DNA of 64,000 nucleotides from Bacillus alveayuensis (GTDB taxonomy: Bacteria; Bacillota; Bacilli; Bacillales; Aeribacillaceae), in contig JAUSTR010000001.1 of NCBI GenBank assembly GCA_030812955.1, positions 434,001 through 498,000 on the forward strand. The letters run 5' to 3'. Below, piece by piece: positions 45,399 through 55,521 of the stretch. Under the pieces are notes generated by a model. It had not been told where the DNA came from. It did not search any database and saw only the letters and a list, made by a program, of their open reading frames with translations. The stretch's first letter is position 1, and each line of letters opens with the position of its first letter. Position numbers and translations under genes: made by a program.

Positions 45399-46187
45399 GT
45401 GAAAAAGATTAAAGTCTGTATTGTAGATGATAACAAAGAGCTTGTTTCTTTATTAGAAGAGTATTTATCCAGTCAGGACGATATGGATGTCATTGGTGTT
45501 GCGTACAACGGACTAGAGTGTTTAAAAATGTTAAAGGAAAAAGAACCTGATGTTCTTTTATTAGACATCATTATGCCTCATTTAGATGGTTTAGCTGTTT
45601 TAGAAAAGCTTCGTGATATGGAAAAACCAAAAAATTTAAATGTGATCATGTTAACTGCTTTTGGACAGGAAGATGTCACGAAAAAAGCAGTCGATCTCGG
45701 GGCTGCTTATTTTATATTAAAACCGTTCGATATGGAAAGTTTAGCAAGCCATATACGGCAAGTAAGCGGGAAAACTTCATCTGTATTAAAGCGGTCTCAA
45801 GCATCTTCGAAAGTACAAAAAGAAGATAGGGCGAACAATTTAGATGCAAGTATTACAAGCATTATTCATGAAATCGGTGTACCAGCTCATATAAAAGGGT
45901 ATTTATATTTACGCGAAGCTATTTCAATGGTCTATAAAGACATTGAACTATTGGGTTCAATTACGAAAGTTCTTTATCCTGACATAGCTAAAAAATATAA
46001 TACGACAGCTTCTCGTGTTGAGCGTGCCATTCGTCATGCCATTGAAGTTGCTTGGAGTAGAGGCAATATTGAATCCATCTCCAACTTATTTGGCTACACC
46101 GTCAGCATGTCCAAAGCAAAACCGACGAACTCCGAATTCATCGCGATGGTTGCCGATAAATTACGCTTAGAGCATAAAGCTTCTTGA
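45399..46187 (+). CDS. spo0A: Spo0A, master regulator of sporulation
   Basis: The 262-residue product starts at GTG 45399 after GAGGAAGG. The receiver domain (1-125) has the acidic pair Asp10/Asp11, phospho-acceptor Asp56 (LLLDIIMPH) and Lys near 108 (ILKPFD). The C-terminal effector domain carries the recognition helix [22 protein letters not shown], among the most conserved sequences of endospore formers. The phosphorylated form controls sporulation entry. Confidence 0.98.
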   Translation: MKKIKVCIVDDNKELVSLLEEYLSSQDDMDVIGVAYNGLECLKMLKEKEPDVLLLDIIMPHLDGLAVLEKLRDMEKPKNLNVIMLTAFGQEDVTKKAVDLGAAYFILKPFDMESLASHIRQVSGKTSSVLKRSQASSKVQKEDRANNLDASITSIIHEIGVPAHIKGYLYLREAISMVYKDIELLGSITKVLYPDIAKKYNTTASRVERAIRHAIEVAWSRGNIESISNLFGYTVSMSKAKPTNSEFIAMVADKLRLEHKAS

Positions 46188-46211
46188 AAGAGAAAAGGCA
46201 CATAATCTATG

Positions 46212-46260
46212 CCACCTTCTAATGAACGGCAAACGGACGATTAGAAGGTGGTATATATTT
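46212..46260 (+). terminator. Strong hairpin after spo0A
   Basis: Twelve perfect pairs: CCACCTTCTAAT (46212-46223) with ATTAGAAGGTGG (46240-46251), then TATATATTT. The tail is a poor T-run, but the helix is strong. Confidence 0.65.
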
Positions 46261-46283
46261 CATGAAAAAGCAGGTGCTAAAAT

Positions 46284-47030
46284 ATGACTCAAATTTTTGC
46301 TCATCGTGGTGCCAGCCGAGAATATCCAGAGAACACGATGCTAGCTTTTGAAGCAGCATATCAACAAAATGCGGATGGAATTGAACTTGATGTCCAAATG
46401 ACAAAAGATGGTATTCTCGTCGTCATCCATGATGAAACACTAGATAGAACGACAAACGCAGCCGGATGGGTAAAAGACTATTCATATGCCGAGCTGCAGC
46501 ATGTTGATGCTTCCTATCAGTTTCCACAATATGCCGGGCAATGCCAGATTCCGACATTAGATCAGGTGTTTTCTTGGGCCAAACGAAAACAATCTTTGTT
46601 CTTGAACATCGAATTAAAAAACAGTGTCATTGAATACCCTCATTTAGAGAAAAAAGTGATTCATTTGATTCGGCAATTTCAACTAGAAAATCGAGTCGTT
46701 CTTTCTTCGTTTAACCATTATAGTCTCGTAGAAGTTCATCGGCTGACGGATGAAATTCCAACAGCGATTTTATATCGTGAATGGTTATACGAGCCTTGGA
46801 AGTATGCAAAACAATTACAGTCTTCTGGAATTCATCCTCATTTTACTTCATTGCAAAAGGAATCCATTATTAGAAAGGCAAGAGAAGAAAATATTTCTGT
46901 TCGCGCTTACACAGTAAACAACCTAAACGTCATGGAACAATTATTTCGCTGGAATATTCCGGGCATTATAACCGATATTCCGAAAAAAGCCTTGGAAGTG
47001 AAGAAAAAAGTAAGTAGCCAAGTTTTATGA
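46284..47030 (+). CDS. yqiK: Glycerophosphodiester phosphodiesterase (YqiK-like)
   Basis: The 248-residue GDPD-family enzyme has the catalytic motif FAHRGASREYPENT at the N-terminus and IELDVQMTKDGILVVIHDETLDRTT. There is no signal peptide, so it is cytosolic. It hydrolyses glycerophosphodiesters to glycerol-3-phosphate and alcohol. ATG 46284 is behind CAGGTG. The same neighbour of spo0A occurs in B. subtilis. Confidence 0.92.
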   Translation: MTQIFAHRGASREYPENTMLAFEAAYQQNADGIELDVQMTKDGILVVIHDETLDRTTNAAGWVKDYSYAELQHVDASYQFPQYAGQCQIPTLDQVFSWAKRKQSLFLNIELKNSVIEYPHLEKKVIHLIRQFQLENRVVLSSFNHYSLVEVHRLTDEIPTAILYREWLYEPWKYAKQLQSSGIHPHFTSLQKESIIRKAREENISVRAYTVNNLNVMEQLFRWNIPGIITDIPKKALEVKKKVSSQVL

Positions 47031-47047
47031 ATGCTTGGCTACTTTTT
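47012..47047 (+). terminator. Terminator after the glycerophosphodiesterase gene
   Basis: AAGTAGCCAAG (47012-47022) pairs with CTTGGCTACTT (47034-47044) followed by TTT; the stop codon is in the loop. Confidence 0.8.
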
Positions 47048-47058
47048 ATTGGAGTTTA

Positions 47059-47211
47059 GGTGTCTAGCTAAAGATCCAGCGGCTAGCGAACTTCTTGCTC
47101 CTCGTTATAAATCACACGCAAATCGCTTTTCCAATCTTCGCGTTTCCTTCATCTCATATGGAGCTTTCCGGTTCATACGTCGCTAGGCGAGCGCCAAGCA
47201 CTTTTTTTTAC
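47059..47211. repeat. Repeat family B, copy 3 (divergent, about 153 bp)
   Basis: It shares the core with 33202 and 57842: TGTCTAGC, GCGAACTTC, CGCGTTTCCTTCATCTCAT, GGTTCATACGTCGCTA and GCGCCAAGCACTTTTTTT. It lacks the 5' 65 bases of the other two. Its right end runs into the 3' part of yqzF. Confidence 0.65.
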
Positions 47212-47436
47212 GAAACGCGGCTGAACCTTATTACGCTTACGATCGCGATGTAAAATAAATCCTCCAATAAACGAAAGTCCAGCAAGGAAAAAAATGAAGC
47301 CAATTAAAAATTGCAGCCATAAATAAGGAAATGGTGGCTGTAATATTCCGAATAACATGTCTCTCATTAATTTAATTCCATAAGCAGAAAAAATACCAGG
47401 AATAACCATGATGATTAACGCTATTAATCTGGCCAT
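47173..47436 (-). CDS. yqzF: DUF2627 membrane protein (YqzF-like)
   Basis: The 87-residue product starts at ATG 47436, after AAGGGACT with proper spacing. Two membrane segments are visible (about residues 3-22 and 37-62), with the family strings GIKLMRDMLFG and WLQFLIGFIFF. A basic end RDRKRNKVQPRF follows. The last dozen residues after that RF lie in repeat B copy 3 and have no counterpart in the B. subtilis protein as I remember it. Function unknown. Confidence 0.82.
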   Translation of the reverse strand: MARLIALIIMVIPGIFSAYGIKLMRDMLFGILQPPFPYLWLQFLIGFIFFLAGLSFIGGFILHRDRKRNKVQPRFVKKSAWRSPSDV

Positions 47437-47504
47437 GTGAATAAGTCCCTTCATTCTATTTATTCGTTGTTTTATTAAGTTTATTTTCGAACTCTCGTAA
47501 ACGT

Positions 47505-47532
47505 TTGTCAACCCTCGCAAACATGTTATGAT
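47505..47532 (+). promoter_or_regulatory. Candidate bkdR promoter
   Basis: TTGTCA (47505-47510), 16 bases, TATGAT (47527-47532). The direct repeat CTCGTAAAC / CTCGCAAAC brackets the -35 and could be an operator. Confidence 0.5.
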
Positions 47533-47587
47533 GGAAGTATGAAATTTTTTTCATAAATATGGCTCATCTAATGAAAGGGGGATCATC

Positions 47588-49660
47588 ATGCAAAAAGTAT
47601 TGCTCATCGGTGCTGGAAAAGGTGGCACTGCTCTTCTTAAAAGACTGTCTAGAATGAAAATGTTGAAAATTATTGCAGTTGTAGATTTAAACCCCCATTC
47701 ACCTGGAATGAAATTAGCTCGATCACTCGGAATTTTTACGAGTACAGACTGGAAGCCGTTATTATCAGGACAAATTGATATCGTAATCGAAACAACAGGT
47801 CATCACCAAATTTTTGAAGAGCTTATGAAAGAGAAAAAAAAGGAAACAATCATTATCCCGGGCTCGATTGCTTATATTATGTATCAGCTAATCGAAGAAA
47901 AAGAGGCATTAATAGAAAAATTGCAAGAAGAAACATATATACAAGAAACAATATTTAATTCTACAAACGATGGGATGATTGGGATTGATGTTCATGAACG
48001 AGTGTTTTTATTTAATAAAACAGCAGAAAAAGTTACAGGAATACATAAAGAAAAGGTAATGGGCAAGCCTATTCAAGATTTCATTCCGACGAGTGGCTTG
48101 CCGCGGGTGCTTAAATCGAAACAAATTGAGATAAATCAGCAGTTTGTTTTAAATAATGGGGTTTCGATCGTTGCCACAAGAATACCTATTATAGATGAAA
48201 AGGGAAAGCTATATGGAGCTTTGTCGATTTTTAAAGAATTTACGGAAGTTGAACATCTGGCAGAAGAAATTACAAATTTAAAAGAGATCCAAACGATGTT
48301 ACAGGCGATTATTCAATCATCAGAGGAAGCGATATCAGTCGTTGATGAAAAGGGCCGCGGGCTCTTAATTAATCGAGCCTATACACGAATGACAGGTTTA
48401 ACAGAGGAAGAAGTGATTGGGAAACCAGCTGAGATTGACATTTCTGAAGGTGAAAGCATGCATATGAAGGTGTTGAAAACTCGTAGAGCTGTTCGGGGAG
48501 CACGAATGAAGGTTGGTCCAAATAAAAAGGATGTTATTGTTAATGTTGCTCCAATCATTGTTGATGGGAAATTAAAGGGAAGCGTTGGCGTTATTCACGA
48601 TGTTTCAGAAATCCAAATGTTAACAACGGAATTGAACCGGGCACGACAAATTATCCGTACATTAGAGGCAAAATATTCATTCGATGACATTATTGGAGAA
48701 AGTGAGGAAATGAAGGTTGTTATTGAACAAGCAAAATTAGGGGCGACAACACCTGTGACTGTTTTATTAAGGGGAGAATCAGGAACGGGGAAAGAATTGT
48801 TTGCTCATGCTATTCATAATGCCAGTGATCGAAAATACAATAAATTCATTCGTGTAAACTGCGCTGCTATTTCTGAAACTTTGCTCGAAAGCGAACTTTT
48901 TGGTTATGAAGAAGGGGCTTTTTCCGGAGCAAAGCGCGGTGGAAAAAGAGGATACTTTGAAGAAGCGAATAACGGAAGTATTTTTTTAGATGAAATTGGC
49001 GAATTATCGGCACATATGCAAGCAAAATTATTAAGAGTTTTACAGGAGCGTGAAATCATTCGTGTTGGCGGTACAAAACCAATACCAGTCAATGTAAGAG
49101 TAATTGCTGCTACGAATGTAAATCTCGAAAAAGCGATGGCTGAGGGAAAATTTCGTGAAGATTTATATTATCGTTTAAATCGTTATCCAATTTCAATACC
49201 TCCTTTACGGCATCGGAAAGGAGATATTCCAGCATTATGCGCCTATTTAATAAGAAAAATAAACCAAGATTATGGACGAAATGTAGAAGGTGCTACGGAC
49301 GAGGTAATCGATGCTTTCATGAATTATCATTGGCCTGGAAATGTTCGAGAGTTAGAGAATGTGTTAGGACGGGCCATCATTTTTATGAACCATCATGAAA
49401 CGGTGATTCAGTCACACCACCTTCCTTCCTTAGAAGTTCAAAAAGAGAGGAAGAAAATAAATATTATCGATCATACTAATAATGCCACTTTATCTGAATT
49501 AATGGATCAGTTTGAAGAAAAGATTATTAGAAAAGCTCTTGAAGAAAATGGCTTTAATCGGACAAAGACAGCACAAAAACTAGGCATTTCCTTACGAAAT
49601 TTATATTACAAGATGGAAAAATACAACATTGCAAAACATAACACGCAAAAATTTTCATAG
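47588..49660 (+). CDS. bkdR: BkdR, sigma-54-dependent activator of the bkd operon
   Basis: The 690-residue product has an N-terminal Rossmann-like part ([18 protein letters not shown], about 1-95), two PAS domains (about 120-225 and 235-345), an AAA+ domain with Walker [16 protein letters not shown], sigma-54 contact loop GAFSGA (usual form GAFTGA), Walker [12 protein letters not shown], and a Fis-type helix-turn-helix at the C-terminus ([22 protein letters not shown]). It activates the -24/-12 promoter just downstream. In B. subtilis the signal is branched-chain amino acids. Confidence 0.95.
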   Translation: MQKVLLIGAGKGGTALLKRLSRMKMLKIIAVVDLNPHSPGMKLARSLGIFTSTDWKPLLSGQIDIVIETTGHHQIFEELMKEKKKETIIIPGSIAYIMYQLIEEKEALIEKLQEETYIQETIFNSTNDGMIGIDVHERVFLFNKTAEKVTGIHKEKVMGKPIQDFIPTSGLPRVLKSKQIEINQQFVLNNGVSIVATRIPIIDEKGKLYGALSIFKEFTEVEHLAEEITNLKEIQTMLQAIIQSSEEAISVVDEKGRGLLINRAYTRMTGLTEEEVIGKPAEIDISEGESMHMKVLKTRRAVRGARMKVGPNKKDVIVNVAPIIVDGKLKGSVGVIHDVSEIQMLTTELNRARQIIRTLEAKYSFDDIIGESEEMKVVIEQAKLGATTPVTVLLRGESGTGKELFAHAIHNASDRKYNKFIRVNCAAISETLLESELFGYEEGAFSGAKRGGKRGYFEEANNGSIFLDEIGELSAHMQAKLLRVLQEREIIRVGGTKPIPVNVRVIAATNVNLEKAMAEGKFREDLYYRLNRYPISIPPLRHRKGDIPALCAYLIRKINQDYGRNVEGATDEVIDAFMNYHWPGNVRELENVLGRAIIFMNHHETVIQSHHLPSLEVQKERKKINIIDHTNNATLSELMDQFEEKIIRKALEENGFNRTKTAQKLGISLRNLYYKMEKYNIAKHNTQKFS

Positions 49661-49668
49661 TATGAAAA
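49652..49668 (+). promoter_or_regulatory. Candidate BkdR upstream activator site
   Basis: Inverted repeat TTTTCAT-AGT-ATGAAAA, overlapping the bkdR stop codon. It is centred about 85 bases upstream of the expected ptb transcription start, a normal distance for a bacterial enhancer-binding protein site. Confidence 0.35.
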
Positions 49669-49719
49669 AAAATTCATGATTAGACTTTCTTGATTAAAGC
49701 GTTTTCAATCTATTTCGAT

Positions 49720-49735
49720 TGGCACAATTCTTGCT
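49720..49735 (+). promoter_or_regulatory. Sigma-54 (-24/-12) promoter of the bkd operon
   Basis: TGGCAC-AATTC-TTGCT matches the sigma-54 consensus fully; GG (49721-49722) and GC (49733-49734) are ten bases apart. It lies 60 bases before ptb and directly after the gene for a sigma-54 activator. Confidence 0.93.
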
Positions 49736-49795
49736 AAAATTTTATATAGGAGCGTACAAATTCGAACAAAAATTCGGAAGGGTTGATTCTAGAAG

Positions 49796-50689
49796 ATGAA
49801 GCTAGAAGATTTACTTACAAAAGCAGCCCAATTGGAAGATAAAACGGTTGCCGTTGCACAGGCGGAGGATGAAGAAGTAATAGAAGCCGTTTATACTTCA
49901 CTAGAAAAACGATTAGCTCGTTTTATCCTTTTTGGAGAGGAAGAAAAAATTCGTTTTTATTTAAAAGAAAAGGGTATTCGGGAAGATGGGGTGAAAATTG
50001 TTCATACAACTTCTAAGGAAATGTCAGCTGAAATGGCTGTCAAAGCAGTAAAGGCAAGAGAAGCAGATGTGTTAATGAAAGGAAATATCCCAACTGCTAC
50101 GATTTTAAAAGCGGTATTAAATAAAGAATATGGATTACGTACAGGAAAAGTATTATCACACGTTGCTGTTTTCGAAGTTCCTGAATATGACCGGTTCATC
50201 ATTGTAACAGATGCAGCGATGAATATAGCACCTGATTTACATCAAAAGTCTCAAATTATAACAAATGCTGTTGAAATTGCAAACTCAATCGAAATTAATT
50301 TGCCAAAAGTTGCACCAATAGCAGCAGTTGAGACGGTTAATCCAGCCATGCAGGCAACACTAGATGCTGCAGCACTAACCCAAATGAATAAAAGAGGACA
50401 AATAAAAAATTGTATAGTTGATGGACCGCTTGCGCTAGATAATGCCGTTTCAATGAAAGCGGCTGAACATAAAGGGATTAAGAGTGAAGTAGCAGGTCAA
50501 GCTGATGTTTTATTAGTTCCAGCTATTGAGGCCGGAAATATTTTGTATAAATCATTAATTTACTTTGCTAAAGCGAAAGTGGGAGCTGTGATTGCAGGGG
50601 CAAAGGCACCGATTGTATTAACAAGTCGAGCAGATTCTGCTGAGAGCAAACTTTACTCTCTAGCATTAGCAATATGTTCAGCAAAATAA
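49796..50689 (+). CDS. ptb: Phosphate butyryltransferase
   Basis: The 297-residue phosphotransacetylase-family enzyme converts butyryl- or branched acyl-CoA to the acyl phosphate. Family strings include KGNIPTATILKAVLNKEYGLRTG, VTDAAMNIAPDL and the end VLTSRADSAESKLYSLALA. With Buk it yields ATP and branched-chain acids. It is the first gene of the operon. Confidence 0.95.
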   Translation: MKLEDLLTKAAQLEDKTVAVAQAEDEEVIEAVYTSLEKRLARFILFGEEEKIRFYLKEKGIREDGVKIVHTTSKEMSAEMAVKAVKAREADVLMKGNIPTATILKAVLNKEYGLRTGKVLSHVAVFEVPEYDRFIIVTDAAMNIAPDLHQKSQIITNAVEIANSIEINLPKVAPIAAVETVNPAMQATLDAAALTQMNKRGQIKNCIVDGPLALDNAVSMKAAEHKGIKSEVAGQADVLLVPAIEAGNILYKSLIYFAKAKVGAVIAGAKAPIVLTSRADSAESKLYSLALAICSAK

Positions 50690-50707
50690 TCTTAGGGGGA
50701 ATTGAAA

Positions 50708-51811
50708 ATGGAAATTTTTAAATATATGGAAAAATATGACTATGAGCAGCTGCTATTTTGTCAAGATGAACAATCAGGTTTAAAAGCGATTATTGCGATT
50801 CATGACACAACACTCGGCCCTGCACTTGGCGGTACGCGGATGTGGACGTATGATTCTGAAGACGCTGCCATTGAAGATGCTCTACGTTTAGCAAGAGGAA
50901 TGACATACAAAAATGCAGCAGCTGGGTTAAATCTTGGTGGTGGCAAAACCGTTATTATCGGAGATCCCCGCAAAGATAAAAATGAAGCAATGTTCCGTGC
51001 ATTTGGCCGTTTTATCCAAGGGCTAAATGGACGTTATATTACAGCTGAAGATGTCGGTACAACGGTTGCGGACATGGATATTATATACGAAGAAACGGAT
51101 TACGTAACAGGAATTTCACCAGCGTTTGGTTCATCTGGAAATCCATCACCTGTCACAGCATACGGCGTTTATCGTGGAATGAAAGCAGCTGCGAAAGAAG
51201 CTTTCGGTTCAGATTCTTTAGAAGGTAAAGTAATTGCTGTCCAAGGTGTTGGAAACGTTGCATACAACTTATGCCGCCATTTATATGAAGAAGGAGCTCA
51301 GCTAATTGTTACGGACATTAACAAAGAAGCAGTACAACGTGTAGCAGAAGAATTCGGAGCAAAAGCTGTAGATCCTAGCGAAATTTATCGTGTTGATTGT
51401 GACATTTTTGCTCCATGTGCACTTGGAGGAATTATTAACGACGAGACGATTCCGCAATTAAAAGCAAAAGTGATTGCTGGCGCTGCCAACAACCAACTTC
51501 GTGAACCTAAGCATGGTGATAAAATTCATGAAATGGGTATTGTTTATGCACCTGATTATGTCATAAACGCTGGCGGTGTGATTAACGTAGCAGATGAATT
51601 ATATGGTTATAATCGTGAGCGCGCAATGAAGAAGGTTGAACAAATTTACAACAATATTGAAAAAGTATTTGAAATCGCAAAGCGTGATCACATTCCAACA
51701 TATGTTGCGGCTGATCGTCTTGCCGAAGAACGAATTGAAACAATGCGTAAATCTCGCAGCCAATTTTTACAAAATGGTCAACATATTTTAAGTCGTCGTC
51801 ACACTCGTTAA
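50708..51811 (+). CDS. bcd: Branched-chain amino acid (leucine) dehydrogenase
   Basis: The 367-residue product is of the Glu/Leu/Phe/Val dehydrogenase family and deaminates Leu, Ile and Val to keto acids with NAD. The catalytic Lys-containing [18 protein letters not shown] is intact, as are [10 protein letters not shown] and the Rossmann motif [18 protein letters not shown] 50708 is chosen because GGGGG is correctly spaced. Confidence 0.95.
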   Translation: MEIFKYMEKYDYEQLLFCQDEQSGLKAIIAIHDTTLGPALGGTRMWTYDSEDAAIEDALRLARGMTYKNAAAGLNLGGGKTVIIGDPRKDKNEAMFRAFGRFIQGLNGRYITAEDVGTTVADMDIIYEETDYVTGISPAFGSSGNPSPVTAYGVYRGMKAAAKEAFGSDSLEGKVIAVQGVGNVAYNLCRHLYEEGAQLIVTDINKEAVQRVAEEFGAKAVDPSEIYRVDCDIFAPCALGGIINDETIPQLKAKVIAGAANNQLREPKHGDKIHEMGIVYAPDYVINAGGVINVADELYGYNRERAMKKVEQIYNNIEKVFEIAKRDHIPTYVAADRLAEERIETMRKSRSQFLQNGQHILSRRHTR

Positions 51812-51827
51812 ATAATGTCTTAATGAA

Positions 51828-51911
51828 GCTGTCCCAAAGCCTCATTTTTCATTATTGGATCATGATTTTATAGATAGAAGGGCATGTGAGGCCATAACAA
51901 TAATGGGACAG
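51828..51911 (+). repeat. Inverted repeat between bcd and buk
   Basis: GCTGTCCCA (51828-51836) and TGGGACAGC (51903-51911) form nine perfect pairs around a 66-base loop. No T-run follows. It may be an mRNA processing or attenuation hairpin in the operon, and its sequence is shared with the hairpin at 14122. Confidence 0.5.
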
Positions 51912-51947
51912 CCTCAAACATGTTTACGAAAATGGAGGTTTTCGACT

Positions 51948-53057
51948 GTGCAAGATCGTGATTACAGAATTCTTGTCATTAATCCTGGCTCAACCTCAAC
52001 AAAAATAGGCGTGTTTGATGGAGAGCGTTCAATTTTTGAAAAGACGATTCGCCATGACGCGGAAAAAATACATTCATTTCCTACTATTATTGATCAATAT
52101 GAGTTTCGTAAACAGACGATTTTAGACGCTTTAGACGAAGAGGGGATCAATATTTCAAAATTGAGTGCTGTTTGCGGACGCGGAGGATTATTACGTCCGA
52201 TTGAAGGGGGGACTTACAAGGTTAATGAGGCGATGCTAGAGGATTTACGAAATGGTTACGCAGGACAACATGCCTCAAACCTTGGCGGTATTTTAGCGAA
52301 TGAAATTGCTTCAGGGCTTAATATTCCAGCCTATATTGTTGACCCGGTTGTAGTCGATGAAATGGAGCCAATTGCTAAAATATCTGGTGTACCTAGTATC
52401 GAACGAAAAAGTATTTTCCATGCACTAAATCAAAAAGCTGTCGCAAGAAAAGTTGCAGCAACTTTTCATAAAAAATATGAAGAAATGAATTTCATCATTG
52501 CCCATATGGGTGGTGGAATTACGGTAGGTGTTCATAGAAAGGGAAGGGTTATTGACGTTAATAACGGTCTGCACGGTGATGGTCCATTTAGTCCTGAACG
52601 GGCTGGAACGGTGCCAGCAGGAGCCCTTGTTGAGCTTTGTTTTTCAGGTGAATATTATCGTGATGAAATTATGAAAAAACTTGTAGGCCAAGGTGGTCTT
52701 GTCGGTTATTTAGGTACAAATGATGCGGTCGAAGTTGAAAAAATGATTGAAAATGGCAATGAAAAGGCGAAGTTAATCTATGATGCGATGGCTTATCAGA
52801 TCGCCAAAGAAATTGGAGCAGCTAGTGCTGTATTAAAAGGAAAAGTTGATGCGATTGTACTTACTGGAGGGCTTGCATATGGAAAAAAATTCGTCAAACA
52901 AATTTCTTCCTATATCGATTGGATTGCCGATGTGATGGTGTACCCTGGGGAAAATGAATTGCAAGCATTAGCGGAAGGGGCCCTCCGTGTCCTTCGTGGT
53001 GAAGAAAAAGCAAAAGAATATCCGGGAAAACGTTTAAAAGAAAAAGTTCTTAGTTAA
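51948..53057 (+). CDS. buk: Butyrate kinase
   Basis: The product is 369 residues from GTG 51948, nine bases after GGAGG. The longer frame from 51855 passes through the intercistronic inverted repeat and is unlikely. This acetokinase-family enzyme has [15 protein letters not shown] at the N-terminus, the phosphate-binding [29 protein letters not shown] and [12 protein letters not shown]. It converts acyl phosphate plus ADP to acid plus ATP. Confidence 0.93.
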   Translation: MQDRDYRILVINPGSTSTKIGVFDGERSIFEKTIRHDAEKIHSFPTIIDQYEFRKQTILDALDEEGINISKLSAVCGRGGLLRPIEGGTYKVNEAMLEDLRNGYAGQHASNLGGILANEIASGLNIPAYIVDPVVVDEMEPIAKISGVPSIERKSIFHALNQKAVARKVAATFHKKYEEMNFIIAHMGGGITVGVHRKGRVIDVNNGLHGDGPFSPERAGTVPAGALVELCFSGEYYRDEIMKKLVGQGGLVGYLGTNDAVEVEKMIENGNEKAKLIYDAMAYQIAKEIGAASAVLKGKVDAIVLTGGLAYGKKFVKQISSYIDWIADVMVYPGENELQALAEGALRVLRGEEKAKEYPGKRLKEKVLS

Positions 53058-53073
53058 GAAAGGAGTCCATTCC

Positions 53074-54495
53074 ATGGCAACTGAATACGATTTAGTCATA
53101 TTAGGCGGCGGTACTGGCGGGTACGTTGCAGCTATTCGGGCATCACAATTAGGATTAAAAACGGCTGTAGTAGAAAAAGGAAAATTAGGCGGTACGTGTT
53201 TGCACGCTGGATGTATTCCAAGTAAAGCTTTATTGCGTAGTGCAGAAGTTTTCGCAACAGCTAAACGTAGTGAAGAGTTTGGTGTAGAGACAACAGGTGT
53301 TCAATTAAACTTTTTAAAAGTACAAGAACGTAAGCAAAAAATTATTGACCAGCTTCATAATGGTGTCAAGCATTTAATGAAAAAGGGGAATATTGATGTT
53401 TATGAGGGAACTGGTCGTATATTAGGTCCATCTATTTTTTCCCCAATGCCAGGTACGATATCTGTTGAGTTCAACAATGGTGAAGAAAATGAAATATTAA
53501 TACCGCAAAATGTGATTATTGCAACGGGCTCTCGTCCGCGTACGTTGCCAGGCCTTGACATTGATGGCGAGAATGTCTTGACTTCGGATGAAGCACTGCA
53601 AATGGAGAAATTACCAAAGTCCATCATCATTATCGGTGGTGGAGTCATTGGTATTGAATGGGCTTCCATGCTTCATGACTTTGGTGTAGAAGTGACAGTT
53701 CTTGAATATGCCGATCGAATTTTACCTACAGAAGACCGTGAAATTTCAAAGGAAATGGAACGTCTCATGAAGAAAAAAGGAATTCACATTGTGACAAATG
53801 CAAAAGTTCTTCCTGAAACATTGAAAAAAGGTGATAGCATCTCCATTTCAGCAGAACATAACGGGGAAGAGAAATCCTTCACAGCAGAAAAAATTCTCGT
53901 TTCCGTCGGCCGACAAGCTAATACGGAAGGAATTGGTCTAGAAAATACAGACATTCAAGTGGAAAACGGCTATATCGCAACAAATGAAGTTTATCAAACG
54001 AAAGAATCACACATTTATGCGATTGGAGATGTTATTGGTGGATTACAGCTTGCTCACGTTGCATCACATGAAGGTATTGTAGCTGTTGAGCATATAGCTG
54101 GAAAACATCCATCACCAATTGATTACACGCTAGTTTCAAAATGTGTGTACTCGAACCCTGAAATAGCAAGTGTTGGCTTAACAGAGGATGAGGCGAAAGA
54201 AAAAGGTTATCAGGTCAAGGTCGGGAAGTTTTCGTTTCGGGCGATTGGAAAGGCGCTCGTATTTGGCGATTCGGACGGATTTGTGAAACTTGTCGCTGAT
54301 CAAACAACAGATGATTTGCTTGGAGTGCATATGATTGGACCACATGTAACCGATATGATTTCTGAAGCAGGATTAGCACTCGTTTTAGATGCAACTCCTT
54401 GGGAGATTGGGCATACAATTCACCCTCATCCCACACTGTCAGAAGCTATTGGTGAAGCTGCACTTGCCGTTGATGGAAAAGCTATTCATAGCTAA
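53074..54495 (+). CDS. lpdV: Dihydrolipoyl dehydrogenase (E3) of the branched-chain complex
   Basis: The 473-residue flavoprotein reoxidises lipoyl on BkdB. It has FAD site VILGGGTGGYVAAIRASQLG, redox disulfide GGTCLHAGCIPSK, NAD site IIGGGVIGIEWASM and the C-terminal dimer motif HPHPTLSEA carrying the catalytic His. It starts 16 bases after buk with AAAGGAG. Confidence 0.96.
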   Translation: MATEYDLVILGGGTGGYVAAIRASQLGLKTAVVEKGKLGGTCLHAGCIPSKALLRSAEVFATAKRSEEFGVETTGVQLNFLKVQERKQKIIDQLHNGVKHLMKKGNIDVYEGTGRILGPSIFSPMPGTISVEFNNGEENEILIPQNVIIATGSRPRTLPGLDIDGENVLTSDEALQMEKLPKSIIIIGGGVIGIEWASMLHDFGVEVTVLEYADRILPTEDREISKEMERLMKKKGIHIVTNAKVLPETLKKGDSISISAEHNGEEKSFTAEKILVSVGRQANTEGIGLENTDIQVENGYIATNEVYQTKESHIYAIGDVIGGLQLAHVASHEGIVAVEHIAGKHPSPIDYTLVSKCVYSNPEIASVGLTEDEAKEKGYQVKVGKFSFRAIGKALVFGDSDGFVKLVADQTTDDLLGVHMIGPHVTDMISEAGLALVLDATPWEIGHTIHPHPTLSEAIGEAALAVDGKAIHS

Positions 54496-54516
54496 TTAGA
54501 TAAAGGAGGTTTTCAT

Positions 54517-55509
54517 ATGGCTGAAAATCGTCATAAAGAATTAGGGTTGACAGATCAAGATGTACTAGAAATGTATGAAACAATGCTTTTAGCTCGAAAA
54601 ATTGATGAGCGGATGTGGTTATTAAATCGTTCTGGGAAAATTCCGTTTGTCATTTCATGTCAAGGACAAGAAGCTGCACAAGTGGGGGCTGCCTTTGCTC
54701 TAGACCGTGGGAAAGATTATGTTTGTCCATATTATCGAGATATGGGAGTTGTTTTAACATTTGGCATGACGGCAAGAGATCTAATGCTTTCCGGATTTGC
54801 TAAAGCGGAAGATCCGAGCTCAGGTGGCCGGCAAATGCCAGGTCATTTTGGCCAAAAGAAAAATCGGATTGTAACAGGATCTTCACCTGTAACAACACAA
54901 GTCCCACATGCTGTTGGTATAGCCCTTGCTGGAAAAATGGAGAAAAAAGACTTCGTTACATTTGTAACATTCGGTGAAGGTTCATCAAACCAAGGTGATT
55001 TTCACGAGGGCGCCAATTTTGCAGGTGTACACAAATTACCAGTCATTTTCATGTGTGAAAACAACAAATATGCCATTTCTGTTCCAATTGAAAAGCAATT
55101 AGCTTGTGAAAAAGTATCAGACCGTGCCATCGGGTATGGTATGCCTGGTTTTACAGTTGATGGAAATGATCCTCTTGAAGTTTATAAAGTCGTCAAAGAA
55201 GCTAGAGAACGTGCCATTCGTGGTGAAGGTCCAACATTAATTGAAACTGTATCCTATCGTTTAACACCTCACTCTTCTGATGATGATGATCGAAGTTATC
55301 GTGAACAAGAAGAAGTAGCAGAAGCGAAGAAAAATGATCCGATCGCTAAATTTGCCGCTTACTTGAAGCAAGTGGGAGTAATGACAGAAGAACAAGAAAA
55401 AGAATTATTGGATAAAGTGATGAACATTGTCAATGAAGCAACGGACTATGCGGAAAACGCTCCATATGCAGAACCAGAACATGCCTTAAAACATGTTTAT
55501 GCAGAGTAA
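54517..55509 (+). CDS. bkdAA: Branched-chain 2-oxoacid dehydrogenase E1 alpha
   Basis: The 330-residue alpha subunit of the thiamine-dependent E1 has the ThDP/Mg motif GEGSSNQGDFHEGANFAGVHKLPVIFMCENN and a C-terminal loop with YRLTPHSSDDDDRSYR. With BkdAB it decarboxylates the keto acids made from Val, Leu and Ile. A clear AAAGGAGG precedes it. Confidence 0.97.
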   Translation: MAENRHKELGLTDQDVLEMYETMLLARKIDERMWLLNRSGKIPFVISCQGQEAAQVGAAFALDRGKDYVCPYYRDMGVVLTFGMTARDLMLSGFAKAEDPSSGGRQMPGHFGQKKNRIVTGSSPVTTQVPHAVGIALAGKMEKKDFVTFVTFGEGSSNQGDFHEGANFAGVHKLPVIFMCENNKYAISVPIEKQLACEKVSDRAIGYGMPGFTVDGNDPLEVYKVVKEARERAIRGEGPTLIETVSYRLTPHSSDDDDRSYREQEEVAEAKKNDPIAKFAAYLKQVGVMTEEQEKELLDKVMNIVNEATDYAENAPYAEPEHALKHVYAE

Positions 55510-55521
55510 GGGGGAATTTGA

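Noticed and set aside
51855..51947. N-terminal extension of Buk by 31 residues
   Set aside because: It would be encoded by the intercistronic inverted repeat, lacks family similarity, and GTG 51948 has a correctly spaced GGAGG.
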